The notes under the pieces: generated by a model | Seen by the model: the letters and a program-made list of their open reading frames with translations, nothing else | Database searches by the model: none | Told to the model about the DNA's origin: nothing | Position numbers and translations under genes: made by a program | Shown here: one piece after another, positions 33,051 through 40,918 of the stretch | Layout of the letters: each line of letters begins with the position of its first letter | How positions within the stretch are numbered: position 1 is the first letter of the stretch | Source: Candidatus Gastranaerophilales bacterium | GTDB taxonomy: Bacteria > Cyanobacteriota > Vampirovibrionia > Gastranaerophilales > Gastranaerophilaceae | NCBI GenBank assembly: GCA_900769645.1 | Contig: CAAGHI010000076.1 | Location: 108,894 to 172,893, forward strand | Direction of reading: 5' to 3' | Length of the DNA: 64,000 nucleotides

Positions 33051-33104
33051 ACAAAACCTCCTGTTTTTCAATTATTATAAACAAAAAAAGAATATTTTAT
33101 CAAG

Positions 33105-33135
33105 TTGGCTACATTATTATTTTTTGTATTATAAT
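33105..33135 (+). promoter_or_regulatory. proB promoter, near-leaderless
   Basis: TTGGCT (33105-33110), 19-base spacer, TATAAT (33130-33135), ATG at 33142 after six bases. No Shine-Dalgarno. Confidence 0.5.
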
Positions 33136-33141
33136 CAAATT

Positions 33142-34281
33142 ATGGACAGAAAAGAATTTATTAATGCAAAACGTATCGTTTTCAAATTTGGGACAAATAT
33201 TTTAAGAGGTGACGACGGCTATGTTTCATTGCCGAGAGTTTTTTCATTCATTGAGGATTTGTCACATCTTGCAAGAATGGGAAAAGAAGTTATCGTTGTA
33301 ACATCAGGCGCAGTTGGCTTAGGCAAAAAGCGTTTGGGAATTGAAAGCACAGATGGTGTTGCTCTAAAACAGGCATGCGCCGCAATCGGTCAAGGCAAAT
33401 TGATGTCGATTTACGAAAGCGGATTTGATACTTACGGACTAATCGCTTCTCAAATCTTGTTGACAGAGGACGATTTTTCACTACGTCAAAGATATTTGAG
33501 TTTGAGAACAACTCTTAACAAACTTTTGGAACTTGGTGTAATTCCGATTATTAACCAGAATGATACCGTTTCGACGGTTGAAGTTCACCCACATTACGAA
33601 CACATGCAGGTTTGTTTCTCTGATAACGACAAACTTTCAGCTCTTGTTGCAAGTGAACTTGACGCAGATTTGTTGGTAATTTTATCCGATGTTGAAGGAC
33701 TTTATGACAGAAATCCAAAATTTAATCCTGACGCTAAGATTATTAGAACGGTTGATGAGGTTACGGATAAAATTCTTTCACTCGGAACAGACGCTTCAGA
33801 AGGTGGCCGTGGTGGTATGAGAACTAAACTTAAAGCCGCTCAAATGGTTACACGTTTTGGTGGAAGAGTTTTGATTGCAAACGGAAAAATTCCTTATATT
33901 ATCAAAAAAATCTTTGATGGCGAAGAGTTTGGTACAATGTTCTTGCCTCAGACAAAAGGTTTGTCAGATAAAAAACGTTGGATTGGCTATGCAACAAATA
34001 TTATCGGACAAATTGTTGTTAATGACGGCGCAAAGCAGGCATTATTGGCTGAAAAAAGTTTACTTCCGATTGGAATTTGCGAAGTAATAAACGAGTTTAA
34101 TAAAGGCGATGTAGTTTCAATTTTGGACGAAAATAGAAATGAAATTGCGCGTGGAATTGTTAATTATGCCTCAGATTCTTGTAGACGAGTAATCGGTTGC
34201 CATTCAGACAATATTATGGAAATTCTCGGATTTAAAAACTACGATGCGATTATTACGAGAGATAATATAACATTGTTATAA
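33142..34281 (+). CDS. proB: glutamate 5-kinase
   Basis: 379 residues, first step of proline synthesis. The amino-acid kinase domain has IVFKFGTNIL, VTSGAVGLGKKRL, INQNDTVST and SDVEGLYDRNP, with GGRGGMRTKLKAA; a C-terminal PUA domain follows (SLLPIGICEVINEFNKGDVV). ATG 33142 directly follows the promoter and gives the usual N-terminus. proA is 470 bases downstream, with an orphan antitoxin between. Confidence 0.94.
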   Translation: MDRKEFINAKRIVFKFGTNILRGDDGYVSLPRVFSFIEDLSHLARMGKEVIVVTSGAVGLGKKRLGIESTDGVALKQACAAIGQGKLMSIYESGFDTYGLIASQILLTEDDFSLRQRYLSLRTTLNKLLELGVIPIINQNDTVSTVEVHPHYEHMQVCFSDNDKLSALVASELDADLLVILSDVEGLYDRNPKFNPDAKIIRTVDEVTDKILSLGTDASEGGRGGMRTKLKAAQMVTRFGGRVLIANGKIPYIIKKIFDGEEFGTMFLPQTKGLSDKKRWIGYATNIIGQIVVNDGAKQALLAEKSLLPIGICEVINEFNKGDVVSILDENRNEIARGIVNYASDSCRRVIGCHSDNIMEILGFKNYDAIITRDNITLL

Positions 34282-34376
34282 AAGCTACTAAGTGTAGGTC
34301 GGATTTGCCTGACAATGAGTCAAGAACTTGAAATTTGTTTCAAAAACTGCTATTATATATAAAAAGAGGTATTAAT

Positions 34377-34688
34377 ATGGATATTTCACTTCCTAACAAT
34401 ATTGAAAATATTTTAAAAGAAAAAATCTCTGAAGGAATTTTTAGTAGTATGGACGAGGCAATTTCCTTTGCAATCCAATTCGCATTTGTTGATAATAAAA
34501 TTAGCCAAGAAAGATTGGATACTCTTAATGAAGAAATCGAAAAAGGTTGGCAAGATATGCAAAAAGGGAATTATAAAAACAGCGATTTAGTATTTAAAGA
34601 TTTGAGAAAAAATATGTGTAACTTAAATATTGTTGTTACCGCAATAGCAATGGTAGGTTGGGCTTACCAGCCCAACAACATAACTTAA
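34377..34688 (+). CDS. orphan ParD-like antitoxin with repeat-derived tail
   Basis: 103 residues. Residues 1-90 resemble ParD antitoxins: a ribbon-helix-helix start (MDISLPNNIENILKEKISEG, SSMDEAISFAIQ) followed by LNEEIEKGWQDMQKGNY. The C-terminal AMVGWAYQPNN is encoded by a copy of the gggcttaccagccc dispersed repeat (34652-34679), so the natural end seems replaced. No ParE toxin frame is found on either side. AAAAGAGG precedes the ATG. It interrupts the proB-proA pair. Confidence 0.7.
   Translation: MDISLPNNIENILKEKISEGIFSSMDEAISFAIQFAFVDNKISQERLDTLNEEIEKGWQDMQKGNYKNSDLVFKDLRKNMCNLNIVVTAIAMVGWAYQPNNIT
34652..34679. repeat. GGTAGGTTGGGCTTACCAGCCCAAC repeat inside the antitoxin
   Basis: Third copy of the family at 19391 and 29992, read in frame at the 3' end of the ParD-like gene. 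Confidence 0.65.
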
Positions 34689-34751
34689 AAAAGTAGGTCA
34701 GGCACTGACAGACAGTAAGAATTCGACAACAAAAATTAAAGGGACGAGCAA

Positions 34752-36008
34752 ATGGATTTTATACAAATAGCAAAGAATGCAAAAGAAGCTTCATTAAAAA
34801 TTGCAGATTTATCAACAGAAATCAAAAACAAAGCACTTTTAAAAATCGCTGACGGAATTGAGGCGGCGAAGGCAGAAATTTTTGAGGCTAACAAGGTTGA
34901 TTTAGAACTTGCGCAAAAACTTGTTGATGAAGGGAAGTTGTCAAAATCGACATATAATCGTCTTGTTTTTAGCGAGGCAAAAATGCGTGATATGGTTGCC
35001 GGAATTCGAGATGTTGCAAAGCTTGATGATCCGATTAATAAAAAACTTTTGGTAAGAGAACTTGATAGCGATTTGACTTTGTACAAGGTTTCTTGCCCTA
35101 TTGGAGTTTTGGGAATAATTTTTGAGGCAAGACCTGATGTCATCGCCCAGATTTCTTCACTTGCTATAAAATCTGCAAATGCGGTAATTTTGAAAGGTGG
35201 CAAGGAAAGTGTTAACACAAATAAAAAAATTCTGTCCGTGATTAATTCTGCATTGGCTGAAATTGAAGAATTTCCACAGAATGTTGTGCAGCAGATTTTT
35301 ACGCACGATGAAGTTAATGAAATGTTAAAGTGCGATAAGTATATCAATTTGATTATTCCGCGCGGAAGTAATAAGTTGGTTAGATTTATTAAGGATAATA
35401 CAAGAATTCCTGTTTTGGGTCATGCTGATGGAATTTGTCATATATTTGTTGATGAAAGTGCTGATTTAGATATGGCAATTAAGGTTGTGACTGATGCAAA
35501 AACTCAGTATCCTAGCGCTTGTAATGCCGTTGAAACCCTTTTAATTCACGAGAAATTTGCGCATAAGGACGAGTTGCTTGCGGCGTTACAGTTGTCTGAA
35601 ATTCAACTTGTTGCAGAGCCTGAGAGTTGGGCGCATGAATATGGTGACAAGATTTTGGCTTTTAAGACTGTTAGTGGGGGTGATGAGGCAATTGGACACA
35701 TTAATACTTATGGTTCTGGGCATACGGACAGCATAATTACAAAAAACGTTGAAAATGCCGAAAAGTTTATGAATAAGGTTGATTCAGCGGGTGTTTATTT
35801 TAATGCTTCTACAAGGTTTGCTGACGGGTTCCGATACGGCTTTGGCGCAGAGGTTGGAATTTCTACCAATAAAACGCATGCAAGAGGACCTGTAGGATTG
35901 GAAGGCTTGACTATTTATAAGTATAAATTAGTTGGCAACGGTAATATTGTTGGCGATTACGTTTCCGGCGAAAGACAATTCCACCACAAAGATAGCCCAT
36001 TGAGTTAG
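34752..36008 (+). CDS. proA: gamma-glutamyl phosphate reductase
   Basis: 418 residues. Second step of proline synthesis. Aldehyde-dehydrogenase-like fold with PIGVLGIIFEARPDVIAQIS, VILKGGKESVNTN, LIIPRGSNKLVRFI and the catalytic cysteine in QYPSACNAVETLL, plus the C-terminal RFADGFRYGFGAEVGISTNK. Full length. AAGGGAC precedes the ATG. Functionally paired with proB upstream. Confidence 0.94.
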   Translation: MDFIQIAKNAKEASLKIADLSTEIKNKALLKIADGIEAAKAEIFEANKVDLELAQKLVDEGKLSKSTYNRLVFSEAKMRDMVAGIRDVAKLDDPINKKLLVRELDSDLTLYKVSCPIGVLGIIFEARPDVIAQISSLAIKSANAVILKGGKESVNTNKKILSVINSALAEIEEFPQNVVQQIFTHDEVNEMLKCDKYINLIIPRGSNKLVRFIKDNTRIPVLGHADGICHIFVDESADLDMAIKVVTDAKTQYPSACNAVETLLIHEKFAHKDELLAALQLSEIQLVAEPESWAHEYGDKILAFKTVSGGDEAIGHINTYGSGHTDSIITKNVENAEKFMNKVDSAGVYFNASTRFADGFRYGFGAEVGISTNKTHARGPVGLEGLTIYKYKLVGNGNIVGDYVSGERQFHHKDSPLS

Positions 36009-36024
36009 ATTTTTCAGAGATTTT

Positions 36025-36089
36025 GTCATTCTGAAAGCTTAGAAAAATAATGCGAGTCGATCATTAATTTTTCTTGCTATTCAGAATCT
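36025..36089. repeat. GTCATTCTGA/TCAGAATCT element, copy 3
   Basis: Bounded by GTCATTCTGAAAGCTTAGAA and TTCTTGCTATTCAGAATCT. It sits between proA and tRNA-Ser. Confidence 0.7.
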
Positions 36090-36136
36090 TTCAAATTTAT
36101 GAATTTACTCAAAGTAACTATTAAAAATTTTTGTTA

Positions 36137-36142
36137 TATAAT
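36137..36142 (+). promoter_or_regulatory. -10 box of tRNA-Ser
   Basis: TATAAT eleven bases before the mature tRNA 5' end; the -35 is weak (GTAACT). Confidence 0.5.
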
Positions 36143-36152
36143 ATTATATGGA

Positions 36153-36242
36153 GGAGAGGTGTCCGAGTGGTTTAAGGTGCGGATCTCGAAAGTCTGTGAA
36201 GGGTAACACTTTCCGTGGGTTCGAATCCCACCCTCTCCACCA
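36153..36242 (+). tRNA. tRNA-Ser (CGA)
   Basis: Class II tRNA with a long variable arm. Acceptor GGAGAGG/CCTCTCC, anticodon stem CGGAT/GTCTG with loop CTCGAAA giving anticodon CGA, T arm GTGGG-TTCGAAT-CCCAC. CCA is encoded. The base before CCA is A, where bacterial tRNA-Ser usually has G. Confidence 0.92.
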
Positions 36243-36469
36243 TATAAGTATCAGACGAATCCTTACTGCTTGTATTTTGACATACTATATGTGTATTTTG
36301 ACACACAGTTTGTATCACTAGACACATAAATTGAGAATGTCTGGCACATAAAACGAGAAATTTTAATTTTGTCGTTTTTTATGGGAAAATTTCTTAAACT
36401 AAATGTCGGGCTTTTCTCGTTGTTCTAAAATTAGATATCTGACAAACAATTTTTTATTTGCAAAATAGA
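36243..36469. other. junction between tRNA-Ser and the accessory segment
   Basis: Contains a 15-base half copy (36271-36285) and a full copy (36292-36312) of a site reading TGTATTTTGACACACAGTTTG, then further TGTCTGGCACATAAA-type words. It looks like the end of a transposon or integrated element, but no gene is present. Confidence 0.5.
36292..36312 (+). repeat. 21-bp direct repeat, left copy
   Basis: Identical to 38707-38727. A partial copy is at 36271-36285. The core GTGT-ATTTTG-ACACAC is an imperfect palindrome. Confidence 0.75.
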
Positions 36470-37405
36470 TTAAAACAATTTCTGTTGCACATTAGTTTCT
36501 AAAAATGATTTTTGGCTGCTTTGTTGGATTTCATCTGTCGGTTTAAGATTCCCTAAAATCATCAAATCATTTGGATTATGTTTTTTGTAATTTTCTTGTG
36601 CTATTTGAGGATTTTGATTTGCATAACAATATTTACACCCATTAGGGCAAGTGTCATAATCCCCGATATTCCTATTCTCCATACAACGACAGCCCTGTCT
36701 GTTATCTGAATGTCGAACTTTTTTAAAAGTAATACCATTTGCCCGCCCTAAAATATCAGACGTCATGCACCCTGATTGCAAAACTCCATATTGTTCAAGA
36801 TTTTCAACCGTTGCACAAGTTTGAATTATCATATTGTATTTCTTCGCTATCGCTCCGATATTTTTTGCTATTTCATTTTTATCAATTTCAGTTAATGTAA
36901 TAATTTCAGGCATATTTATTTTTAATTTTTTATACATTTCAACAAAGCTAAAAATACACCTATCAGTATATGGTGAAAGTCTTTCGGACATATAATCAAA
37001 TGTTTCATAGTGAACTTGTTTAGTGTATTTTTCAGTCAAAAGAATCGGGTCATATCGCCACGCAATTCTTTGTTTACCGACAATTTGGGATAATTTAATA
37101 AGAGTATTAATGCTTTCGTTTATACTTGGAACATTTGGTTCAATATCCTTGCCATAAGCAGTAATTGTATAATGAAAATACGTGTTAAATTTATCAGTAA
37201 TTTCTGTTAACCTGTCTAAAATCGGCTTATAATTTTTGGAACAAAATACAACACAGTCAAGAACTTTAGGGTCTAGTTCGTATTTTGTTACTTTGTTTTG
37301 AAACATTGGGTTTCTTGAATATACAAAACCTTCTTCAAACCTTTTCAAAAGCCAATCTGAATAATATTGAACTGTATCTGTTCTTGAACCTGTGTTGATT
37401 ATCAT
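36470..37405 (-). CDS. DUF1848 family Fe-S protein
   Basis: 311 residues. The family is recognised from the N-terminal INTGSRTDTVQYYSDWL, the central ITAYGKDIEPNVPS and WRYDPILLT, and the C-terminal cysteine cluster CRCMENRNIGDYDTCPNGCKYCYANQNP. The cysteine pattern and TIM-barrel-like order resemble radical SAM or SPL-type proteins, but no activity is established for the family. It follows the cupin gene on the same strand after a terminator, so is probably expressed separately. A MarR-type palindrome variant lies beyond its 3' end (36430-36443). Confidence 0.8.
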   Translation of the reverse strand: MIINTGSRTDTVQYYSDWLLKRFEEGFVYSRNPMFQNKVTKYELDPKVLDCVVFCSKNYKPILDRLTEITDKFNTYFHYTITAYGKDIEPNVPSINESINTLIKLSQIVGKQRIAWRYDPILLTEKYTKQVHYETFDYMSERLSPYTDRCIFSFVEMYKKLKINMPEIITLTEIDKNEIAKNIGAIAKKYNMIIQTCATVENLEQYGVLQSGCMTSDILGRANGITFKKVRHSDNRQGCRCMENRNIGDYDTCPNGCKYCYANQNPQIAQENYKKHNPNDLMILGNLKPTDEIQQSSQKSFLETNVQQKLF

Positions 37406-37428
37406 TTTATACTTTTATTCCTGATTAA

Positions 37429-37450
37429 AAAGGGGCAATCTTGCCCCTTT
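37429..37450 (-). terminator. intrinsic terminator of the cupin gene
   Basis: AAAGGGGCAA and TTGCCCCTTT arms around two bases; on the minus strand a T run follows. Placed just past the cupin stop. Confidence 0.8.
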
Positions 37451-37455
37451 CAATT

Positions 37456-37830
37456 TTAGCACAATTCAGCATCACCAAGTCCAAACTGAACTAAACTATT
37501 TGATTTTGCCTGAACACAAATATATTCTAAATCTGTTTTTGGTTCCATTGTTCTTACAGCATTTGGAAGAACTTTGATACAAGTTCCTTCTTTAACCTCA
37601 ACAACTTCATTATCTAAAGTCATTGAACCTTCGCCTTTTAAGAAAATATAAACTTCTTCATTCTGTTTGTGCTTGTGATTAAATGGCAATTTTACTCCGG
37701 CAGGCATTGCACTAACTGAAATTTCACAACTTGTTAATCCTAGCAAATCATGCAAAAACGCTTTACCGTTTTCATAATTTTTGCCTACTTCACTAATTTT
37801 TCCGATTTCTTCTTTTTTAAAGTTTGTCAT
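37456..37830 (-). CDS. cupin-domain protein
   Basis: 124 residues, one beta barrel. Metal-site motif 1 reads HKHKQNEEVYIFLKGEG and motif 2 is the weaker PNAVRTMEPKTDL, in which the second metal histidine is missing. AAGGAGA precedes the ATG. Just upstream is GTTAGATGCCTAAC, a variant of the palindrome in the marR promoter, so it is probably repressed by the adjacent MarR protein. Substrate unknown. Confidence 0.8.
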   Translation of the reverse strand: MTNFKKEEIGKISEVGKNYENGKAFLHDLLGLTSCEISVSAMPAGVKLPFNHKHKQNEEVYIFLKGEGSMTLDNEVVEVKEGTCIKVLPNAVRTMEPKTDLEYICVQAKSNSLVQFGLGDAELC

Positions 37831-37846
37831 AATGTTTTCTCCTTTT

Positions 37847-37860
37847 GTTAGGCATCTAAC
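37847..37860 (-). promoter_or_regulatory. probable MarR operator upstream of the cupin gene
   Basis: GTTAGATGCCTAAC on the minus strand, keeping the GTTAG-N4-CTAAC arms of the palindrome in the marR promoter. Confidence 0.5.
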
Positions 37861-37881
37861 TATTACTGTAAAAATTTTTGC

Positions 37882-38286
37882 TTACACTTTTCGCAAAAGT
37901 TCTTCTAAAAGTTTAACTTCTTTATTTGATAAATTTTTGTTTAACATTTTGTTTAAATCATTTGAAATTTTTTTTAAAGTTGTTTTAAAATCCTCGCCTT
38001 TTTGCGTTAAAACTATATTTGTAGAGCGACTATCTTTGTCCGAAGCTTCTCTTTTTAAATATCCTAGTTTTTCAAGTTTATCAACCAAGACCGTAACTGT
38101 TGGTTTTGTTCTATGAATGCAATTTGCAATATCTTTCATTGTCATCTTACCATTTTTGTAAAGACATACAAGAATATCACCATGACTTGGTACAAGTCCT
38201 TCTGCACCATTATTTTTTAATTCTTCAATAATAAAACGGTTTCCTTTTTCATGAATTTTTGATATTAAAAATAAAATTGCACTCAT
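37882..38286 (-). CDS. MarR family transcriptional regulator
   Basis: 134 residues. Winged helix-turn-helix: MTMKDIANCIHRTKPTVTVLVDKLEKLGYLKREAS followed by the wing DKDSRSTNIVLTQKG. N- and C-terminal helices would form the dimer. TATAAT lies eight bases before the ATG and a perfect palindrome occupies the promoter spacer, so autorepression is likely. It sits directly upstream of the cupin gene on the same strand. Confidence 0.88.
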   Translation of the reverse strand: MSAILFLISKIHEKGNRFIIEELKNNGAEGLVPSHGDILVCLYKNGKMTMKDIANCIHRTKPTVTVLVDKLEKLGYLKREASDKDSRSTNIVLTQKGEDFKTTLKKISNDLNKMLNKNLSNKEVKLLEELLRKV

Positions 38287-38294
38287 ATAATTAT

Positions 38295-38322
38295 ATTATA
38301 GTTAGATATCTAACTTTGTCAA
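38295..38322 (-). promoter_or_regulatory. marR promoter, near-leaderless
   Basis: On the minus strand TTGACA (38322-38317), 16-base spacer, TATAAT (38300-38295), then eight bases to the ATG. The spacer contains the 14-bp palindrome 38301-38314. Confidence 0.8.
38301..38314. promoter_or_regulatory. MarR operator palindrome
   Basis: GTTAGATATCTAAC, a perfect 14-base palindrome between the -35 and -10. Variants at 37847-37860 and 36430-36443. Confidence 0.7.
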
Positions 38323-38854
38323 GAGTTTTTCTTTTTTGTATCAGAACATTACATTTTTTGAAATTATATTTTTACTTCCTCTAAAATTTTATAAACGTCA
38401 AATAGCTTGTTTTAAATAGGTTTCCGACTACTGGGAATTTTTTTAATATTACATTCTAAAATGTAATGGTTATTATCCATTTTTATCCTTTAAAATCTTT
38501 AAAAAATAAGCAAGTTTGAGGCTGAAATACAGAATATTAAAAGAAAAAAGGATAATTCCAAGGATAAGAAAAGGATAAATCGGATATTTTCTATATTACA
38601 TTTTTTTAGACATAGAAGCGGCAACAAACCCTAACAATACTAACCATTTCCCCAATAGCTCACCTTTACATATTTATAAATCTATCCTTCTCTTTATAGT
38701 TTGTATTGTATTTTGACACACAGTTTGAGAATTTCGGTTATGCACATTTTGAAATTTAACCAAATTTTGTAAAAATTTTAATTGATACGAAACCGACACA
38801 AAGGTCGGAATTAGTGTTCCAATTTCTTGCATTCGGAGTTAATGTGTCAGTACG
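38323..38854. other. AT-rich non-coding gap with element ends
   Basis: Contains the second copy of the 21-bp repeat (38707-38727), an 'aaggata' rich stretch near 38560-38580, and a CCGAC-ACAAAG-GTCGG hairpin at 38793-38808. No gene seen. Confidence 0.45.
38707..38727 (+). repeat. 21-bp direct repeat, right copy
   Basis: Identical to 36292-36312. It lies 130 bases upstream of the Mu-type transposase fragment. Confidence 0.75.
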
Positions 38855-39316
38855 ATGAGTAATGAAGAATTTATTAGCATAAATAAAGTTGCAGAAGCCA
38901 AAGGCTTAAAATCAAATCGTTCTTTACGATTAGAGATTAATAAACCCGAAAGTAAATATATTGCTCGTGAAGTTAAAGTCAATGGTGGAACTTCCTATGA
39001 AATATTGTATTCAAGTTTAGAGCCTGAAATACAAGAAAAACTCCGAAATGGAAATCCTAAATCAACATCACTTGTTCCACTAAATTACCAACCAACAACT
39101 TTTGTATCTGAAAGTGCAAAACTGACATCACTTGCGAGATTAGACATTGTAAAAGCACTTTTAAATTACCGCAAGCGATTTTCAACTAAAAAAGAAGCTG
39201 ATTCAATGTTTTTAGATTTATATAATTCTGGAATGTACTTACCTAAAGTTTTTAAATTTATTGGAACAATCTCGATTGGAGCACTTCACCGTTGGGTAAG
39301 CGCGACTTATTTGTAG
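38855..39316 (+). CDS. truncated Mu-type transposase (N-terminal DNA-binding part)
   Basis: 153 residues. The N-terminal winged-helix-like segment ISINKVAEAKGLKSNRSLRL, the REVKVNGGTSYEILYSSLEPEIQEKL stretch and the ISIGALHRW helix resemble the DNA-binding N-terminus of Mu-type and related DDE transposases, in which the sequence continues into the catalytic domain. Here it ends soon after that point and no DDE domain follows. Probably a remnant; a stand-alone DNA-binding protein is the alternative. Directly after the stop, two imperfect copies of tttttctcaaa...ttggaaa occur (39315-39362). Confidence 0.5.
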   Translation: MSNEEFISINKVAEAKGLKSNRSLRLEINKPESKYIAREVKVNGGTSYEILYSSLEPEIQEKLRNGNPKSTSLVPLNYQPTTFVSESAKLTSLARLDIVKALLNYRKRFSTKKEADSMFLDLYNSGMYLPKVFKFIGTISIGALHRWVSATYL

Positions 39317-39404
39317 TTTTTCTCAAAATCCCTTGGAAATTTTTCTCAAATCTGTTGGAAATTTACAACCCACACATTACCCACAGGAATTTTGCATTAA
39401 AAAA

Positions 39405-39422
39405 GAGGGTGTCAAAACCCTC
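39405..39422 (-). terminator. terminator of tRNA-Met
   Basis: GAGGGT and ACCCTC arms; on the minus strand the stem is followed by six T. It is ten bases past the tRNA 3' end. Confidence 0.75.
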
Positions 39423-39431
39423 CAAATAAAA

Positions 39432-39505
39432 TAGCAAGGGAGAGATTCGAACTCTCGACCTCACGGGTATGAGCCGTGCGCTCTCACCAGCTGAGCTACC
39501 TTGCC
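39432..39505 (-). tRNA. tRNA-Met (CAU), elongator type
   Basis: On the minus strand: acceptor GGCAAGG/CCTTGCT with a G-U first pair, D arm AGCTCAGCTGGT, anticodon stem CACGG/CCGTG with loop CTCATAC giving CAT, T arm GAGAG-TTCGAAT-CTCTC. The anticodon stem lacks the three G-C pairs of initiators. CCA is not encoded. A tRNA-Ile2 (lysidine) identity is possible but less likely. Confidence 0.88.
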
Positions 39506-39649
39506 ATAATTTTTCTATTAAATTTTACGACTCTCGCCGTCGAATTCTATTCTTGCATAAAAGATTTTAAATTTCAAGCACTTATTTGGGTTTTATTTTT
39601 TTTTATTCAATTTTTACCAATAAGTTATTTCCCAATTTTCTTCGATTAC

Positions 39650-39925
39650 TCATGCTGCGCAACCAACACCATTGTGATCTGAGGTAGAACTTTTATCACA
39701 GAGGTTTATATTTGTTTTCCAATTCATGTGAGGGACAAGCGTCCCATCTTCTTTTGTGGCTCCTTTTAGGTCATATAATGGTCTAAGTTCAGTTGCTTTT
39801 TTGCGAGGATATTAAAACAATATACGTCATATCTTAGTTTATTTGGAGGCTTATCACCATTCACGTCAACATTAACAATAATTCGATTAGTACTAGATAA
39901 TGCAATGTATATACTGTCATACTAG
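39650..39925 (-). pseudogene. decayed prepilin-like protein, C-terminal part
   Basis: On the minus strand one frame reads YIALSSTNRIIVNVDVNGDK then PPNKLRYDVY; a second frame continues ELRPLYDLKGATKEDGTLVP and ends in SDHNGVGCAA with a stop. Joined, this is the typical C-terminal half of a prepilin-like protein (compare DTNGPYKGPNQIG in the gene at 29185). The switch between frames falls at an A6 run (plus-strand T6 at 39797-39802), so one base is missing or extra. No signal helix is found upstream. Confidence 0.65.
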
Positions 39926-40038
39926 ATTCCTTTCTTTGTTTAGTGTCCTAAAAAAATAGGGTTTAGTCTAATATGTGTTTGAACTTGGACATGTTTTTTG
40001 TTGAAATCGTTTACCAACTTGTCGATACATTAATATTA

Positions 40039-40064
40039 GACTCCGGCTCGGAGGCCGGAGTGAC
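40039..40064. repeat. GACTCCGG...GGAGTGAC repeat
   Basis: Third copy of the 26-base palindrome family. Confidence 0.6.
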
Positions 40065-40106
40065 AGTTTCACTTAGCTACCTCACTTCCTAGCCGTTTAG
40101 ACGCTT

Positions 40107-40679
40107 TTACTCTTCCAAATTTTTCAATACCTTACAAGGATTTCCGACTGCGACAACATTCGACGGAATATCTTTTGTCACAACACTTCCAGCACCAATC
40201 ACAACGTTATCTCCAATCGTTACCCCTGGCATTACAGATACATGCCCACCAAACCAAACATTATTCCCCACCGTAATAGGATAAGCGTACTCAAGTCCGG
40301 AATTTCGAGCCTCGACATCTAGTGGGTGTCCAGCCGTATAAAATCCGCATTGCGGTGCAATAAAAACATTATCCCCAAACCTAATCTTTGCAGGATCAAG
40401 CATTACGCAGTCATGGTTTGCGTAAAAATTCTCACCAACTTCAATATTATATCCATAATCGCACCAAAAATTTTGCTCAATATGGAAACTCTCTTTTGTT
40501 TTACCCAAAAGTTCTTTCAAAATCGCTTTACGTTCGTCCAACTTATCCGGTGAAAGCGCATTAAACTTATGGCACAAGCATTTTGCCTTAACCCTATCTT
40601 CCGCAAGAATTTTATCTGCAAATGCGTCATACAATTCGCCTGCAAGCATTTTCTCTTTTTCTGTCAAAAATTTTTCCAT
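40107..40679 (-). CDS. maltose/galactoside O-acetyltransferase family protein
   Basis: 190 residues. Left-handed beta helix acyltransferase: an N-terminal helical domain (MLAGELYDAFADKIL), hexapeptide repeats, the catalytic histidine in FYTAGHPLD, and ITVGNNVWFGGHVSVMPGVTIGDNVVIGAGSVV with AVGNPCKVLK at the end. It moves acetyl from acetyl-CoA to a sugar. Substrate (maltose, galactoside or a polysaccharide sugar) is uncertain. Isolated gene. Confidence 0.88.
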   Translation of the reverse strand: MEKFLTEKEKMLAGELYDAFADKILAEDRVKAKCLCHKFNALSPDKLDERKAILKELLGKTKESFHIEQNFWCDYGYNIEVGENFYANHDCVMLDPAKIRFGDNVFIAPQCGFYTAGHPLDVEARNSGLEYAYPITVGNNVWFGGHVSVMPGVTIGDNVVIGAGSVVTKDIPSNVVAVGNPCKVLKNLEE

Positions 40680-40737
40680 ATATTACCCCTCTTTTTGAAA
40701 AAAATAATATCACAAAATTAATAAGCATCATAAGTTA

Positions 40738-40800
40738 CACCCCTCTCCCGCATTTCTTTTAACTCGTAAAGAAATGCGCCCTCTCCCTCGGCGGGGGACA
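40738..40800. repeat. cccctctcccgcattt / ctctccctcggcggggg repeat
   Basis: Member of the gggtgagggg family, near the promoter of the MlaA fusion gene; the 40680-40918 gap otherwise holds nothing recognisable. Confidence 0.45.
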
Positions 40801-40918
40801 AAACACTATAACAAAAACATTTTTATTAGATTGAAAAATAATATCATGAAATTAGACTATTGAGCAATGAAGATATTCAAACTCTTTAACAAAATAAAAA
40901 TGTTAGAGAGGATTTATT

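Larger units (their letters stand above)
39506..40106. other. intergenic region with a decayed prepilin gene
   Basis: Holds the prepilin remnant at 39650-39925, the ccgga repeat at 40039-40064 and an agctacc/cctagccg repeat piece near 40072-40106. Nothing else is coding. Confidence 0.5.

Noticed and set aside
39476..39682. 68-residue hydrophobic frame starting inside the tRNA-Met locus
   Set aside because: It begins within the tRNA and overlaps the prepilin remnant; no Shine-Dalgarno. AT-rich chance frame.
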